64,000 nucleotides of DNA, taken from the NCBI GenBank assembly GCA_002937455.1, contig PTJZ01000007.1, positions 62,001 through 126,000 on the forward strand. Direction: 5' to 3'. The DNA is from Alphaproteobacteria bacterium MarineAlpha11_Bin1. Lineage in GTDB: Bacteria > Pseudomonadota > Alphaproteobacteria > MPNO01 > UBA830. Position numbers and translations under genes: made by a program. Under the pieces are notes generated by a model. It was not told the origin of the DNA. It saw nothing but the letters and a program-made list of their open reading frames with translations, and searched no databases. Positions 18,088 through 26,500 of this stretch are shown here, piece by piece; position 1 is the stretch's first letter; each line of letters starts with the position of its first letter.

Positions 18088-18951
18088 ATGCGTTTCGTTT
18101 CATTCAAGAAAGATGGCAAAAATAAACTCGGTGTTCGCACTGAGGCGGGGCTTGTTGATCTGTCCAAGATTGACCGAAAACTTCCGACCGATCTCAAGGA
18201 ACTGATTGCGCAAGGTAAAGGAGTACTACAGCGAGCCGGACGCGCTGCCAAAAATGCGAAGCCCGGCGCGGTTGTTAAAGGACGGGTTAGCTATCTAACC
18301 CCCATTCAGAACCCGGATAAAATTTTCTGTATTGGGTTAAACTATAAGGATCATGCTGCGGAAGCTGGCCTTAAAATCCCAACCTATCCAGTGGTTTTTA
18401 CCCGTTTCGAAACTTCTTTTGTGGCCAATGGCCAGGCGCTAGTTCGTCCGAAGGCCTCCAAACACTTTGATTACGAAGCCGAAATGGTCGCAGTGATTGG
18501 TAAGAAAGCAAGAAATATTAAGAAATCTAGAGCCCTTGAGTATGTTGCAGGTTATTCCGTGGCTAATGAAGGGTCTATCAGAGACTATCAAATGAAGGCG
18601 TCTCAGTGGACTATCGGTAAGAATTTTGATTCGACGGGATCAATCGGCCCGGATTTTGTCACCGCCGACGAGTTACCGCCCGGTGCTAAGGGATTGAACG
18701 TCCAGTGTCGTTTAAACGGCAAGGTATTACAGGAAACTAATACTCGAGAGATGATTTTTGACGTAAAGACGCTAGTATATGAACTCGCGCGGGCTATTAC
18801 TCTCATGCCTGGTGACCTCATTCTGACTGGCACTGGTGCTGGTGTTGGATTTGTCCGTAAGCCGCCGATTTTCATGAAGCAGGGCGATATATGCGAGATA
18901 GAGATTGAGAACGTCGGCCTTTTGTCAAACCCGATTCGTAACGAGAAGTGA
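18088..18951 (+). CDS. Fumarylacetoacetate hydrolase family protein
   Basis: 287 residues. The core has FCIGLNYKDHAAEAG near residue 88, the metal-binding FDYEAEMVAVIGK near residue 130, and LMPGDLILTGTGAGVG near residue 250, all typical of FAH/2-oxo-hept-3-ene-dioate hydratase-isomerase/ureidoglycolate-lyase-like proteins. These cleave or isomerise 2-oxo acids late in aromatic or heterocycle breakdown. The CGGGAG ribosome site is well placed. It diverges from marR and is followed by two strong terminators. No ring-cleavage dioxygenase is visible near it. Confidence 0.9.
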   Translation: MRFVSFKKDGKNKLGVRTEAGLVDLSKIDRKLPTDLKELIAQGKGVLQRAGRAAKNAKPGAVVKGRVSYLTPIQNPDKIFCIGLNYKDHAAEAGLKIPTYPVVFTRFETSFVANGQALVRPKASKHFDYEAEMVAVIGKKARNIKKSRALEYVAGYSVANEGSIRDYQMKASQWTIGKNFDSTGSIGPDFVTADELPPGAKGLNVQCRLNGKVLQETNTREMIFDVKTLVYELARAITLMPGDLILTGTGAGVGFVRKPPIFMKQGDICEIEIENVGLLSNPIRNEK

Positions 18952-18975
18952 TCCGGTAATTCCTCCAAATTGTTG

Positions 18976-19025
18976 CCACCGCGCATAGTCAAATATTTAA
19001 TGGGCAGAGCGTGGTGGTCTTTTTT
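18976..19025 (+). terminator. Rho-independent terminator after the FAH-family gene
   Basis: CCACCGCGC (18976-18984) pairs with GCGTGGTGG (19009-19017) with one G-U pair, and TCTTTTTTT follows directly. Confidence 0.7.
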
Positions 19026-19031
19026 AACTTG

Positions 19032-19052
19032 GGCGCAAACAGCTTTTGCGCC
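19032..19052 (+). terminator. Second tandem terminator
   Basis: GGCGCAAA (19032-19039) and TTTGCGCC (19045-19052) form a perfect 8-bp stem with a five-base loop, seven bases after the first terminator's T run. It could act on either strand. Confidence 0.6.
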
Positions 19053-19137
19053 TTATTTCTCTGACCCACTGGAAATGACCGCTTGTACTTTTGACTGCCG
19101 CCGTTAGGTTCAAGTTTCTCTGGTCGGGAATATCTAT

Positions 19138-19265
19138 TTATCGGCCGGCCGCCTGCCGATTATTACAGAATTCCGGTATAACCTTTTCAGCGAACAGACG
19201 TATCGAGCGCTCCGCGACGGAAACGTCCATGATATGCGGCATTAAATGTAGCGATGCGATTTCAA
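19138..19265 (-). pseudogene. C-terminal remnant of a second LLM-class monooxygenase
   Basis: Read on the minus strand this stretch gives EIASLHLMPHIMD followed by ERSIRLFAEKVIPEF and a stop at 19138. That is the C-terminal signature of luciferase-like flavin monooxygenases (compare RSMELMAEKVMPAV in the intact gene at 4.7 kb). Upstream the frame shifts; a neighbouring frame (19242-19330) reads TARDTYRPLLNAYLD, which may be another piece of the same gene. There is no start codon, so this is a decayed fragment about 40 codons long. Confidence 0.5.
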
Positions 19266-19370
19266 ATCAAGGTAGGCGTTTAGAAGCGGACGATACGTAT
19301 CCCGCGCAGTAGCCTCTCGATTGCTCCGGCCGAGAAAAATGTTTAGACCAGGCCGTTGAGGGAGGCTCCT

Positions 19371-20249
19371 ATGTTTAATCTTAGCTTCGGCGATATCACC
19401 GTCACACGCATCGTTGAGATGGAGATGCCTCTGTTGGAGGCAAGCGTATTTTTCCCTGATTGGAGAGAGGTGGCGGTCAAACCGCATCTTGATTGGATGG
19501 TGCCACGTCACTACGATCCACTATCAGGTAATGTCGTTATCAATATACAGGCATTTCTGGTGCAGACCCCTCGTCATAAGATCTTAGTCGATACCTGCGT
19601 TGGTAATCATAAGCCGCGTAAACGAGATATGTTCGATGGTGCTATTTTTCCTTGGATGCGCAACTTTCTTGCGCTGGGTGTAACGCCGAAAGATATTGAC
19701 TACGTTTTGTGTACCCATATGCACGTTGACCATGTTGGCTGGAATACGAAACTTGAAAATGGCCGCTGGATACCCACCTTTCCCAATGCAAAATACATTT
19801 TTGCAAAGACAGAATTGGAGTTCTGGGAGCAACAATCGGGACAGCAAAAAATGATGCGAACCGGTGACTACATCGTCGATAGCGTGTTACCAATATTAGA
19901 GGCTAAACAGGAAGTTCTAGTCGAAACGGATTATCAGCTGGATGATGGTCTGTCTCTTCTGCCGTTACCCGGGCACACACCAGGTATGGTGGGCCTTCGC
20001 ATAAAATCTAAAGATTCAGAAGCTATTCTGTGCGGTGACATGATGCACCACATGATCCAGTGTCATATTCCGGACTGGAGTACTATCGCCTGCGCTGATA
20101 TGCATGCGGCGCGGATTACACGTAGGGCTTTTTTGGACGAATATGCGGAAACTGACGTGACCATCGTTCCCTCACATTTCCCCGCTCCGACTGCAGGGCT
20201 GATAGTAAGGCAGAGAGACGGCTTCGGGTTTCGCTATGTTGGCGAGTGA
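19371..20249 (+). CDS. Metallo-beta-lactamase-fold metallohydrolase
   Basis: 292 residues from the ATG at 19371, which has GGGAGG at ideal distance; a codon at 19356 would add five residues. Zinc ligands are in THMHVDHVGW near residue 122, LPGHTPGM near residue 205, CGDMMHH near 223 and a late His in PSHF. The closest broad group is AHL-lactonase/quorum-quenching or alkyl-ester hydrolases with the HxHxDH motif. It is the last gene of the catabolic block, so hydrolysis of a lactone or ester intermediate is plausible but not shown. The following hairpin at 20269-20289 has a bulged stem and no T tail. Confidence 0.88.
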   Translation: MFNLSFGDITVTRIVEMEMPLLEASVFFPDWREVAVKPHLDWMVPRHYDPLSGNVVINIQAFLVQTPRHKILVDTCVGNHKPRKRDMFDGAIFPWMRNFLALGVTPKDIDYVLCTHMHVDHVGWNTKLENGRWIPTFPNAKYIFAKTELEFWEQQSGQQKMMRTGDYIVDSVLPILEAKQEVLVETDYQLDDGLSLLPLPGHTPGMVGLRIKSKDSEAILCGDMMHHMIQCHIPDWSTIACADMHAARITRRAFLDEYAETDVTIVPSHFPAPTAGLIVRQRDGFGFRYVGE

Positions 20250-20404
20250 TTCAAATCAACTTGATCAGGCCTTATCGCTAGATAAAGGCAGAAATGCTAG
20301 TATTCTGGTCCTTTTGAAACTATGGCGAGGGTTTCTATCTTCTGGACCACGCGTTTACTATATTAGTCTCCCAGCCGGGGGTCCGTAATCTTCTAAACCG
20401 ACCG

Positions 20405-20433
20405 TTGACAGGCCCAATGGGCCCCAGTATCTT
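20405..20433 (+). promoter_or_regulatory. Near-consensus sigma-70 promoter of rpmJ with palindrome in the spacer
   Basis: TTGACA (20405-20410), a 17-base spacer and TATCTT (20428-20433). The spacer starts with the perfect palindrome GGCCCA-A-TGGGCC (20411-20423), an operator-like arrangement. Transcription would start about 40 bases before the rpmJ ATG. Confidence 0.6.
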
Positions 20434-20481
20434 CCGCCGCCATCCGAGAATTATAGCTGCACTCGCAGTGAGGTAAAGAGA

Positions 20482-20607
20482 ATGAAGGTCGTCAATTCGC
20501 TCAAATCGGTAAAAAAAAGAGATCGTTTCTGCCGAGTAATCCGCAGGCGGGGGCGTACCTATGTAATCAACAAGCGTAACCCTCGATTTAAGGCCCGGCA
20601 GGGCTGA
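20482..20607 (+). CDS. rpmJ: 50S ribosomal protein L36, zinc-free form
   Basis: A 41-codon gene. The product starts [17 protein letters not shown] and ends [13 protein letters not shown], the standard L36 ends. It has one Cys (C17) and lacks the CxxC...C...H zinc site, so it belongs to the C-minus (zinc-independent) type common in proteobacteria. A GAGG ribosome site lies eight bases upstream, a strong promoter at 20405 and a terminator at 20655. It is a monocistronic core gene at the edge of the catabolic block. Confidence 0.95.
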   Translation: MKVVNSLKSVKKRDRFCRVIRRRGRTYVINKRNPRFKARQG

Positions 20608-20654
20608 CCATCTTCTGTAAATACCGAGGTAGCCGCGCCCAAGGTGTGGCAATT

Positions 20655-20684
20655 ATTTCTGGATCTACCAGAAGTTTTTGTTTT
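20655..20684 (+). terminator. Rho-independent terminator of rpmJ
   Basis: TTCTGG (20656-20661) and CCAGAA (20667-20672) form a perfect stem followed by GTTTTTGTTTTT. Confidence 0.75.
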
Positions 20685-20754
20685 TCTAATTTTGATCTCC
20701 TCTACGGTTAAGATTCCGGCCAGATTGGTTTTTGTAGACGTAATAATCCGATAA

Positions 20755-21918
20755 CTAATTCTGGAGTCCTGATCGAAAACGTAAATTGCTAGGCGTGAGT
20801 TGTGCAATTTTTGTAACACCCATAAGCTTCATATCGCGTTCTACTTCGACACGCATATTATCCAGAGCTCGCTCTACGCCAGTTTGCCCACCGGCTGCGA
20901 GGGCATATAGATAAAACCGCCCACCCGAGCAGGCTTTGGCACCTAGTGATAATGCCTTAAGTACATGTGTACCGCGCTGGATACCACCGTCACATACGAC
21001 ATCTATTTGGTCACCCACCTCATCGCAGATTTCGGCCAGCTGGTCGAAAGGGCTACGTGACCCATCAAGCTGTCGACCACCATGGTTCGATACCATAATC
21101 CCTGTACAGCCGATATCGACGGCTCTTTTTGCGTCCTCAACACTCATGATGCCTTTGAGTGCGAAGTGCCCATTCCATTTCTGACAGAGGTCTTCTGCAT
21201 CTTTCCAATTCATCGACTGGTCGAGCATATTCGAGAAATAATTTCCTACGGAAGTTGCTACATTAATTCCCTCGCTTACATGATCCGATAAATGGGGCAT
21301 GTCGAATCTTTCCTTAGTGAGAAAATTCCATGCCCATCTCGGATGGGTTGCAAAACTGTAGAGAGACTTTGGCGTTAATTTTGGCGGCGATGTAAATCCG
21401 GTATGGAGGTCGCGCTCGCGATTCCCGCCGGTGATAGTATCAACTGTCAACGCCATCACTTCGAATTTTGCTTCTTTGGCTCGTTGTAATAAGGCGTCAT
21501 TTAGACCGCGGTCTTTATGGAAGTAAAACTGGAACATTTTTGGGGTAGGCGCAATTCTTGTAATTTCTTCGACTGTGACGGTTGCTAGCGATGAGACGCC
21601 GAACATAGTTCCATATTTAGTTGCTGCCCGAGCGACTGCTCTCTCTCCTTCGTGATGGAAGAGGCGTTGAAGCGCTGTTGGGGCGCAAAACACGGGCATT
21701 TTAAGCTTCTGTCCCATTACTTCGACGGATAAATCTACTTCTTCGACGCCTGCTAAAACGTTTGGGACTAAATCGCATGTTTCATAAGCTTCAGTATTTC
21801 TACGAAGCGTAATTTCGTCGTCGGCAGCACCATCGATATAATGAAAAATGGGGCTCGGAATACGGTGTTTCGCTAACCGCCGGAAATCTTGAAAATTATG
21901 ACAATCGCTGAGCCTCAT
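20755..21918 (-). CDS. FMN-dependent alpha-hydroxy-acid dehydrogenase (L-lactate dehydrogenase/glycolate oxidase family)
   Basis: 387 residues from the ATG at 21918 (MRLSDCHNFQDF); a GTG at 21930 gives four more. The FMN/catalytic motif SNHGGRQLDGSRSP is present near residue 270, with catalytic His and Arg, and the N-terminal FHYIDGAADDEITL is typical. The family oxidises L-lactate, glycolate, mandelate or similar 2-hydroxy acids to 2-oxo acids. It is followed downstream by nothing on its strand and sits just after (in transcription order) pyruvate kinase and glycerate kinase, which fits 2-hydroxy-acid or glyoxylate metabolism. Substrate within the family is not decided. Confidence 0.9.
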   Translation of the reverse strand: MRLSDCHNFQDFRRLAKHRIPSPIFHYIDGAADDEITLRRNTEAYETCDLVPNVLAGVEEVDLSVEVMGQKLKMPVFCAPTALQRLFHHEGERAVARAATKYGTMFGVSSLATVTVEEITRIAPTPKMFQFYFHKDRGLNDALLQRAKEAKFEVMALTVDTITGGNRERDLHTGFTSPPKLTPKSLYSFATHPRWAWNFLTKERFDMPHLSDHVSEGINVATSVGNYFSNMLDQSMNWKDAEDLCQKWNGHFALKGIMSVEDAKRAVDIGCTGIMVSNHGGRQLDGSRSPFDQLAEICDEVGDQIDVVCDGGIQRGTHVLKALSLGAKACSGGRFYLYALAAGGQTGVERALDNMRVEVERDMKLMGVTKIAQLTPSNLRFRSGLQN

Positions 21919-21967
21919 GGTTTTTCTCACTGGCTTTTATGGAAGTTATGTAAATGAAGCTAGGTCT

Positions 21968-23386
21968 TCAATCGCCCAGCCAGGCAATTCTTAATACGTT
22001 GGTGGCGCCGGGGGTCCCGAAAGGGACGCCAGCGGTAACGACTAAACGCTCACCTTTTTGGGCCAGTCCCTCCTCCTTGGCAATCCGACAAGCTTTTTCG
22101 ATCATATCTGAAAAATCCTGAACGTCCTGAGTGATCACGCTGTGTATGCCCCATACTAAAACAAGGCGCCGCGCCGTGGATTTTTTTTCGGTAAGGCAAA
22201 GTATGGGGACTTCGGGCCGTTCGCGGGCGGCACGCAACGTAGTTGAGCCGGATGTTGTATAAGTGACGATAGCGGCGGCATCGATAGTTTCGGCTACTTG
22301 TCGGGCGGCGGCGGTTATAGCATCCGGCGCCGTACTTTCTGGGTCGGGGTGGGTCGTCTTCATGACCGCGTGGTAGGCGTTGTCCCGTTCCGTCCGTGCG
22401 ACGATCCGATCCATGATCGACACCGCTTCAATTGGGTAATCCCCTGCCGCCGTCTCGGCTGATAACATTACGGCATCGGCCCCGTCGTAAACCGCTGTAG
22501 CAACGTCGGAAGCCTCGGCGCGGGTCGGAGATGGAGAATCGATCATCGACTCTAACATCTGCGTGGCGACGACCACCGGCTTTCCAGCGTCTCGGCACCG
22601 GTGAATAATCTGTTTCTGCAAGCCGGGAATGTCTTCCGGTGGCAGTTCAACGCCGAGGTCGCCTCGAGCAACCATTACTGCGTCGGAAAGTGAAATGATT
22701 TCGTCCAACTTATCTATCGCCGATGGTTTCTCCAGTTTCGACAGTAAAGCCGCACGCCCCTTCACGATATCGCGCGCTTCTACAAGGTCTTCGGGACGTT
22801 GGACAAAAGAAAGCGCGACCCAGTCTACCTCAAGTTTTAACGCTAATTGTAAATCAACACGATCCTTGTCGGTAATTGCCGGAACTGGAAGAACCGCGTT
22901 TGGGATATTGAGGCCCTTTCGATCGGTCAGACGTCCACCAACCTTGACGACTGTGTTTGCAAGTCCGTCTTTTATATCGACAACCTGTAAAAGGATTTTA
23001 CCGTCATCTATTAGAATCTGAGTGTTTTTGGTTAACGCAGTGAAAATTTCTGGGTGCGGCAGCGGTGCACGGTCCTGGTCGCCTATTTTATCATCCATAT
23101 CGAGCTGGAAGGCTTGGCCCTCCTCTAAGTCTATGCCGCCATTGATTATCTGGCCGATGCGTAGCTTAGGTCCCTGGAGATCAGCTAGAACCGAAATCGG
23201 CCTGCCGTGTTTTTCTTCCACCCAGCGAACTGCGTCCATTCGCGCCTTATGTTCGGCGTGTGACCCGTGACTGAAATTAAAACGAAAAACATCTGCTCCG
23301 GCGACGAACAGTTCTTCGATCTGTTCCTGACGGTCGCTCGAAGGTCCGAGGGTGGCAATGATCTTGGCGCGCCGGTTTCGGTTCAT
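21968..23386 (-). CDS. pyk: Pyruvate kinase
   Basis: 472 residues, the normal length for the bacterial enzyme. The N-terminus has RRAKIIATLGPSS, the barrel has the catalytic Lys region LLSKLEKPSAI and the metal/substrate site VMVARGDLGVELP, and the C-terminal domain carries TTSGSTTLRAARERP. It converts PEP and ADP to pyruvate and ATP. It lies 26 bases downstream of the glycerate kinase gene, an arrangement that links glycerate to pyruvate through 2-phosphoglycerate and PEP. Confidence 0.97.
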   Translation of the reverse strand: MNRNRRAKIIATLGPSSDRQEQIEELFVAGADVFRFNFSHGSHAEHKARMDAVRWVEEKHGRPISVLADLQGPKLRIGQIINGGIDLEEGQAFQLDMDDKIGDQDRAPLPHPEIFTALTKNTQILIDDGKILLQVVDIKDGLANTVVKVGGRLTDRKGLNIPNAVLPVPAITDKDRVDLQLALKLEVDWVALSFVQRPEDLVEARDIVKGRAALLSKLEKPSAIDKLDEIISLSDAVMVARGDLGVELPPEDIPGLQKQIIHRCRDAGKPVVVATQMLESMIDSPSPTRAEASDVATAVYDGADAVMLSAETAAGDYPIEAVSIMDRIVARTERDNAYHAVMKTTHPDPESTAPDAITAAARQVAETIDAAAIVTYTTSGSTTLRAARERPEVPILCLTEKKSTARRLVLVWGIHSVITQDVQDFSDMIEKACRIAKEEGLAQKGERLVVTAGVPFGTPGATNVLRIAWLGD

Positions 23387-23412
23387 GAGCCGGTTTATAG
23401 AGCAGCTGACGG

Positions 23413-24666
23413 TTATTCGCCACCGGAGATAAGTATGGCGCGAAAGTCATTGACGTTAGTGAGTGTTGGGCCGGTCTTAACAAGATCATCGAGTGTATCG
23501 AAAAAGGTATAGCTATCGTGGTTATCTAGGATAGAGTTTGCATCTAATCCGGCCCGTTTAGCTCGGGCGAGGGTGTCCGGCCTTATAATTGCGCCGGCAG
23601 CATCTTCTGTGCCGTCGATACCATCGGTATCGCAGGCAATTGCGTGGATGCCGGGTGCGCCGTCTAGTGCTATTGCCAGAGATAAAAGATATTCGCAATT
23701 ACGACCACCACGACCATGGTGGTCTGAAATTGTTACGGTGGTTTCACCACCGGATAGTATTACCCCGGGGATTGCAGAAACTGCAAGCCGCGCGTGTTCC
23801 AAACCGAGTTCGCGCGCTTCGCCCTCTATATCGGTGCCCAAAAGCATGGGATATAAACCCGCATTTCGTATAAAATCTGCCGCAGCGTTCTGGGAGTCAG
23901 CGGGACAGGCGATAAGCTCGAAAGTCGTTTTCGTTAAGGTTTGATCGCTCGGATCTAAAGACTCCCATTTGCCCTCAATAAGGGCGGCGCGAGCATGGTG
24001 CGGCAGATTAATTCTAAACTTGTCAACGACCCTAAGCGCATCGAGACATGTCGTAGGGTCGCCCACTGTGGGTCCAGATCCTATCACAGAGGGATCGTCA
24101 CCTGGCACATCCGATATAGCGAGTGTAATGACCTGTGCTGGGTAGGCTGCTGCAGCGAGACGACCGCCCTTAACGGCTGAAAGATGCTTTCGTAGACAGT
24201 TAATTTCATTTATTGGCGCACCGGATTTCAGCAGGGCATTTGTAATGACCCGCTTGTCCTCAAAATCTAGCCTGTCAGCCGGCTCTACAAGTAGTGCGGA
24301 TGCGCCGCCTGATATAAGAAATAGCAGTAAATCATCTTCCGTCAATTCATTTGCGAGAGATAGGAAGCGCTGAGTGGCAACACGGCCTACCTCATCTGGT
24401 AGTGGGTGCCCCGCCTCGATTACTTCGATACGCTTACAGTCAAAACTATGGCCGTAGCGGGTTACTGCTAATCCATATATATCACCGTGCCAATGCGTTT
24501 CGACAGAGAACGCCATTGATGCAGCGGCTTTGCCGGCGGACAGAACCAGTGTCCGTCCGGTTGGCGGAGACGGCAGAAAGGGCCCTATGGTATTCCGCGG
24601 ATCAGCTGCTGAGACGGCTCTGTCAAACAGGTCCCGTAGGAATTTGTCCGGTTTTAGATTTTTCAT
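23413..24666 (-). CDS. Glycerate 2-kinase (GckA/TtuD, DUF4147-MOFRL)
   Basis: 417 residues. The N-terminal DUF4147 domain has VLSAGKAAASMA and FLISGGASALLVEP; the C-terminal MOFRL domain has LSGGETTVTISD, GRGGRNCEYLLSLA and CDTDGIDGTEDAAGA. The enzyme phosphorylates D-glycerate, normally to 2-phosphoglycerate in this family. It precedes pyruvate kinase and overlaps the EamA permease stop by four bases (24663-24666), so permease, kinase and pyruvate kinase look like one transcription unit. Confidence 0.93.
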   Translation of the reverse strand: MKNLKPDKFLRDLFDRAVSAADPRNTIGPFLPSPPTGRTLVLSAGKAAASMAFSVETHWHGDIYGLAVTRYGHSFDCKRIEVIEAGHPLPDEVGRVATQRFLSLANELTEDDLLLFLISGGASALLVEPADRLDFEDKRVITNALLKSGAPINEINCLRKHLSAVKGGRLAAAAYPAQVITLAISDVPGDDPSVIGSGPTVGDPTTCLDALRVVDKFRINLPHHARAALIEGKWESLDPSDQTLTKTTFELIACPADSQNAAADFIRNAGLYPMLLGTDIEGEARELGLEHARLAVSAIPGVILSGGETTVTISDHHGRGGRNCEYLLSLAIALDGAPGIHAIACDTDGIDGTEDAAGAIIRPDTLARAKRAGLDANSILDNHDSYTFFDTLDDLVKTGPTLTNVNDFRAILISGGE

Positions 24667-25577
24667 CTAGGAGTGCTTCCACGTCGCGCTACCATTATAC
24701 CTGCTAGGATAATCATTCCGCCGATCGCTTGCTGCAGGCCGATTATTTCCCCGAATAGGAGCCAAGCGACTACTGCTGCGGTTACAGGTTGGACCAGCAA
24801 ACTTACAGAGGCAAACGCGACTGGAAGGTGTGCCAGCGCCCACGCGATCATACCTTGGCCCAGAACCTGTGGTCCAATGGCTAGTGCCGCTAGGAATAAC
24901 CAACCCGCAACCGTGACCGACGATAGGTTTTCGCCGCTCGCCAGTACCGCCGGCACCATGCATAGCGCGCTGACCGGAATAGCGAACTTCATGATTGTTA
25001 TAGTCGAAAACCTTCTCCGCAGCCGCTCTACCGACATCTGGTATGCGGCATAAAACACAGCCGCAAGAACGCCCAGAAGGTCGCCCAGAAATTGATCCGC
25101 GCTTAACGAAAGACTTGCTCGTGACAGGATAAATACACCGGTCATTGCGGCAGCGAGGCCTATGAGGTAGGTTTTTGTTACCCTTGTACGGAATAGTAAC
25201 CATCCACCTAATACGACAAAGACCGGCGCCACATTTGCGAGCAGTGTGGAGTTAGCCACAGTCGTCATTTGGATGGAGTAGTGCCAGGCCATGATATCAG
25301 CGGCTAAATACAACCCAGCGAAGCCAATCAGCATAAAATCTCCGAGTGAGCTGGGTGTCTCATCACCTTCTACCTCTTCCCGTTGGGGCAGAGTTGCCGA
25401 AATTAGCCAATACAGCGGGATTGCGAGAAGAAATCGATGGAAACCTGTTGCCATGGGTCCAAGTTCGCTTAGTCTCACCAGTATTGGTGCAAAACCGATG
25501 GTTACGGCGCCGACAAAAATTGCCAGGATCGCGATACGCTCCCGGTTCAAGCGCTCAGTTTCGGGTGAAATAGTCAT
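24663..25577 (-). CDS. EamA/DMT-superfamily permease
   Basis: 304 residues with about ten hydrophobic helices in two EamA repeats: the first from about residue 12 to 145, the second from about 155 to 300 (ending GLQQAIGGMIILAGIMVA). The family exports or imports small metabolites such as amino acids or nucleotide sugars. It heads the unit with glycerate kinase and pyruvate kinase and overlaps the kinase start, which makes a related hydroxy-acid substrate conceivable (inference). Confidence 0.9.
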   Translation of the reverse strand: MTISPETERLNRERIAILAIFVGAVTIGFAPILVRLSELGPMATGFHRFLLAIPLYWLISATLPQREEVEGDETPSSLGDFMLIGFAGLYLAADIMAWHYSIQMTTVANSTLLANVAPVFVVLGGWLLFRTRVTKTYLIGLAAAMTGVFILSRASLSLSADQFLGDLLGVLAAVFYAAYQMSVERLRRRFSTITIMKFAIPVSALCMVPAVLASGENLSSVTVAGWLFLAALAIGPQVLGQGMIAWALAHLPVAFASVSLLVQPVTAAVVAWLLFGEIIGLQQAIGGMIILAGIMVARRGSTPR

Positions 25578-25622
25578 ATGTTCGCCTTATATCGGCTAAC
25601 GACCTTCCTTCCAAAGCTGTTT

Positions 25623-25651
25623 TTGCAAGCGCGCCCGATAAGTCCTATATC
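25623..25651 (+). promoter_or_regulatory. Sigma-70-like promoter of the DUF1244 gene
   Basis: TTGCAA (25623-25628), a 17-base spacer and TATATC (25646-25651), 30 bases before the ATG. Confidence 0.5.
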
Positions 25652-25680
25652 ACTGTTCTCTAATGATGAGGAGCACCACC

Positions 25681-25977
25681 ATGGATGACAAGACGCAAAT
25701 TGAACTTGAAGCCGCTGCGTTCCGTACACTCGTTGCCCATTTACGAGAGCGCACGGATGTTCAAAATATCGATCTCATGAACCTTTCTGGCTTTTGTCGC
25801 AACTGTCTGAGTCGTTGGTATCAGGAAGCAGCGAACGAGAAAGGGATTGAAATGGACAAGGACGACGCAAGAGAAATCGTCTACGGCATGCCTTTTGCTG
25901 AGTGGCGCGACAGGTACCAGAAGGAAGCAACACCTGAGCAACTGGCTAAGTTTTCCGAGGAAAGCGAGGGTCACTGA
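25681..25977 (+). CDS. DUF1244 domain protein
   Basis: 98 residues from the ATG at 25681 (MDDKTQIELEAAAFR), which has GAGGAGC at good spacing; upstream ATG codons at 25663 are weaker. Conserved family landmarks are QNIDLMNLSGFCRNCLSRWY and IVYGMPFAEWRDRYQ, with a CxxC-like pair of cysteines. The function is unknown; it is a small cytoplasmic protein widespread in proteobacteria. It is followed by gapR in the same orientation. Confidence 0.92.
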   Translation: MDDKTQIELEAAAFRTLVAHLRERTDVQNIDLMNLSGFCRNCLSRWYQEAANEKGIEMDKDDAREIVYGMPFAEWRDRYQKEATPEQLAKFSEESEGH

Positions 25978-26109
25978 CCCACAGCTCTATACCTGTTTTC
26001 CTCCAGAAAATTAATGTTTTTGAGAAAAGTTAAAGTCCTATTTCTTTCCGATTCGCCGAAGCGCTCCTAGTCTCCCCCACGTTAAGATCGAAAATAAAGG
26101 AGTAATATA

Positions 26110-26376
26110 ATGTCTGAGGGGGGTCCCATAGCGCAGGATCGACTGCGCTCTTTTATAGAACGTATCGAGCGCCTAGAAGAAGAAAAATCGGCTCTTATGG
26201 CCGATGTAAAGGAGGTATATGCCGAAGCAAAGGGCGCAGGTTTTGACGTGAAAACGATGCGAAGGGTGATTAACCTCAGAAGAATGGACGCTAGCGACCG
26301 ACAGGAGGCCGAATTTTTACTAGACACATATCTTTCTGCACTCGGCATGTTAGATCTTCCCGCAACAACAGTTTAA
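26110..26376 (+). CDS. gapR: GapR, nucleoid-associated protein (DUF2312)
   Basis: 88 residues, fully in the expected size range. The sequence IAQDRLRSFIERIERLEEEK and AEAKGAGFDVKTMRRVI closely fits GapR, a helical protein that in Caulobacter binds overtwisted, A/T-rich DNA and helps replication and segregation. It is essential or nearly so in several alphaproteobacteria, and its presence is a strong class marker. An AAAGGAG ribosome site precedes the ATG. Confidence 0.95.
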   Translation: MSEGGPIAQDRLRSFIERIERLEEEKSALMADVKEVYAEAKGAGFDVKTMRRVINLRRMDASDRQEAEFLLDTYLSALGMLDLPATTV

Positions 26377-26500
26377 GCCAATATATAAAAATTATAGAAC
26401 ATTGGTTCGTGATCGGCACATTTGTCACCTTGTTTCCATACTGAAAGGATTTTAGTGCGTAAAAATGCTACCTACGCGGGCATTACGTCATGAAATCAAC

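Noticed and set aside
19242..19511. 89-codon minus-strand open frame as a whole gene
   Set aside because: Most is antisense to the metallo-beta-lactamase-fold gene; only the part near 19242-19330 might belong to the LLM remnant.
20269..20289. Terminator after the metallo-beta-lactamase-fold gene
   Set aside because: GCCTTATC-GCTA-GATAAAGGC has a bulged stem and no T run; kept only as a remark.
20335..20652. 105-codon minus-strand open frame
   Set aside because: It is antisense to rpmJ and its promoter, with no recognisable domain.
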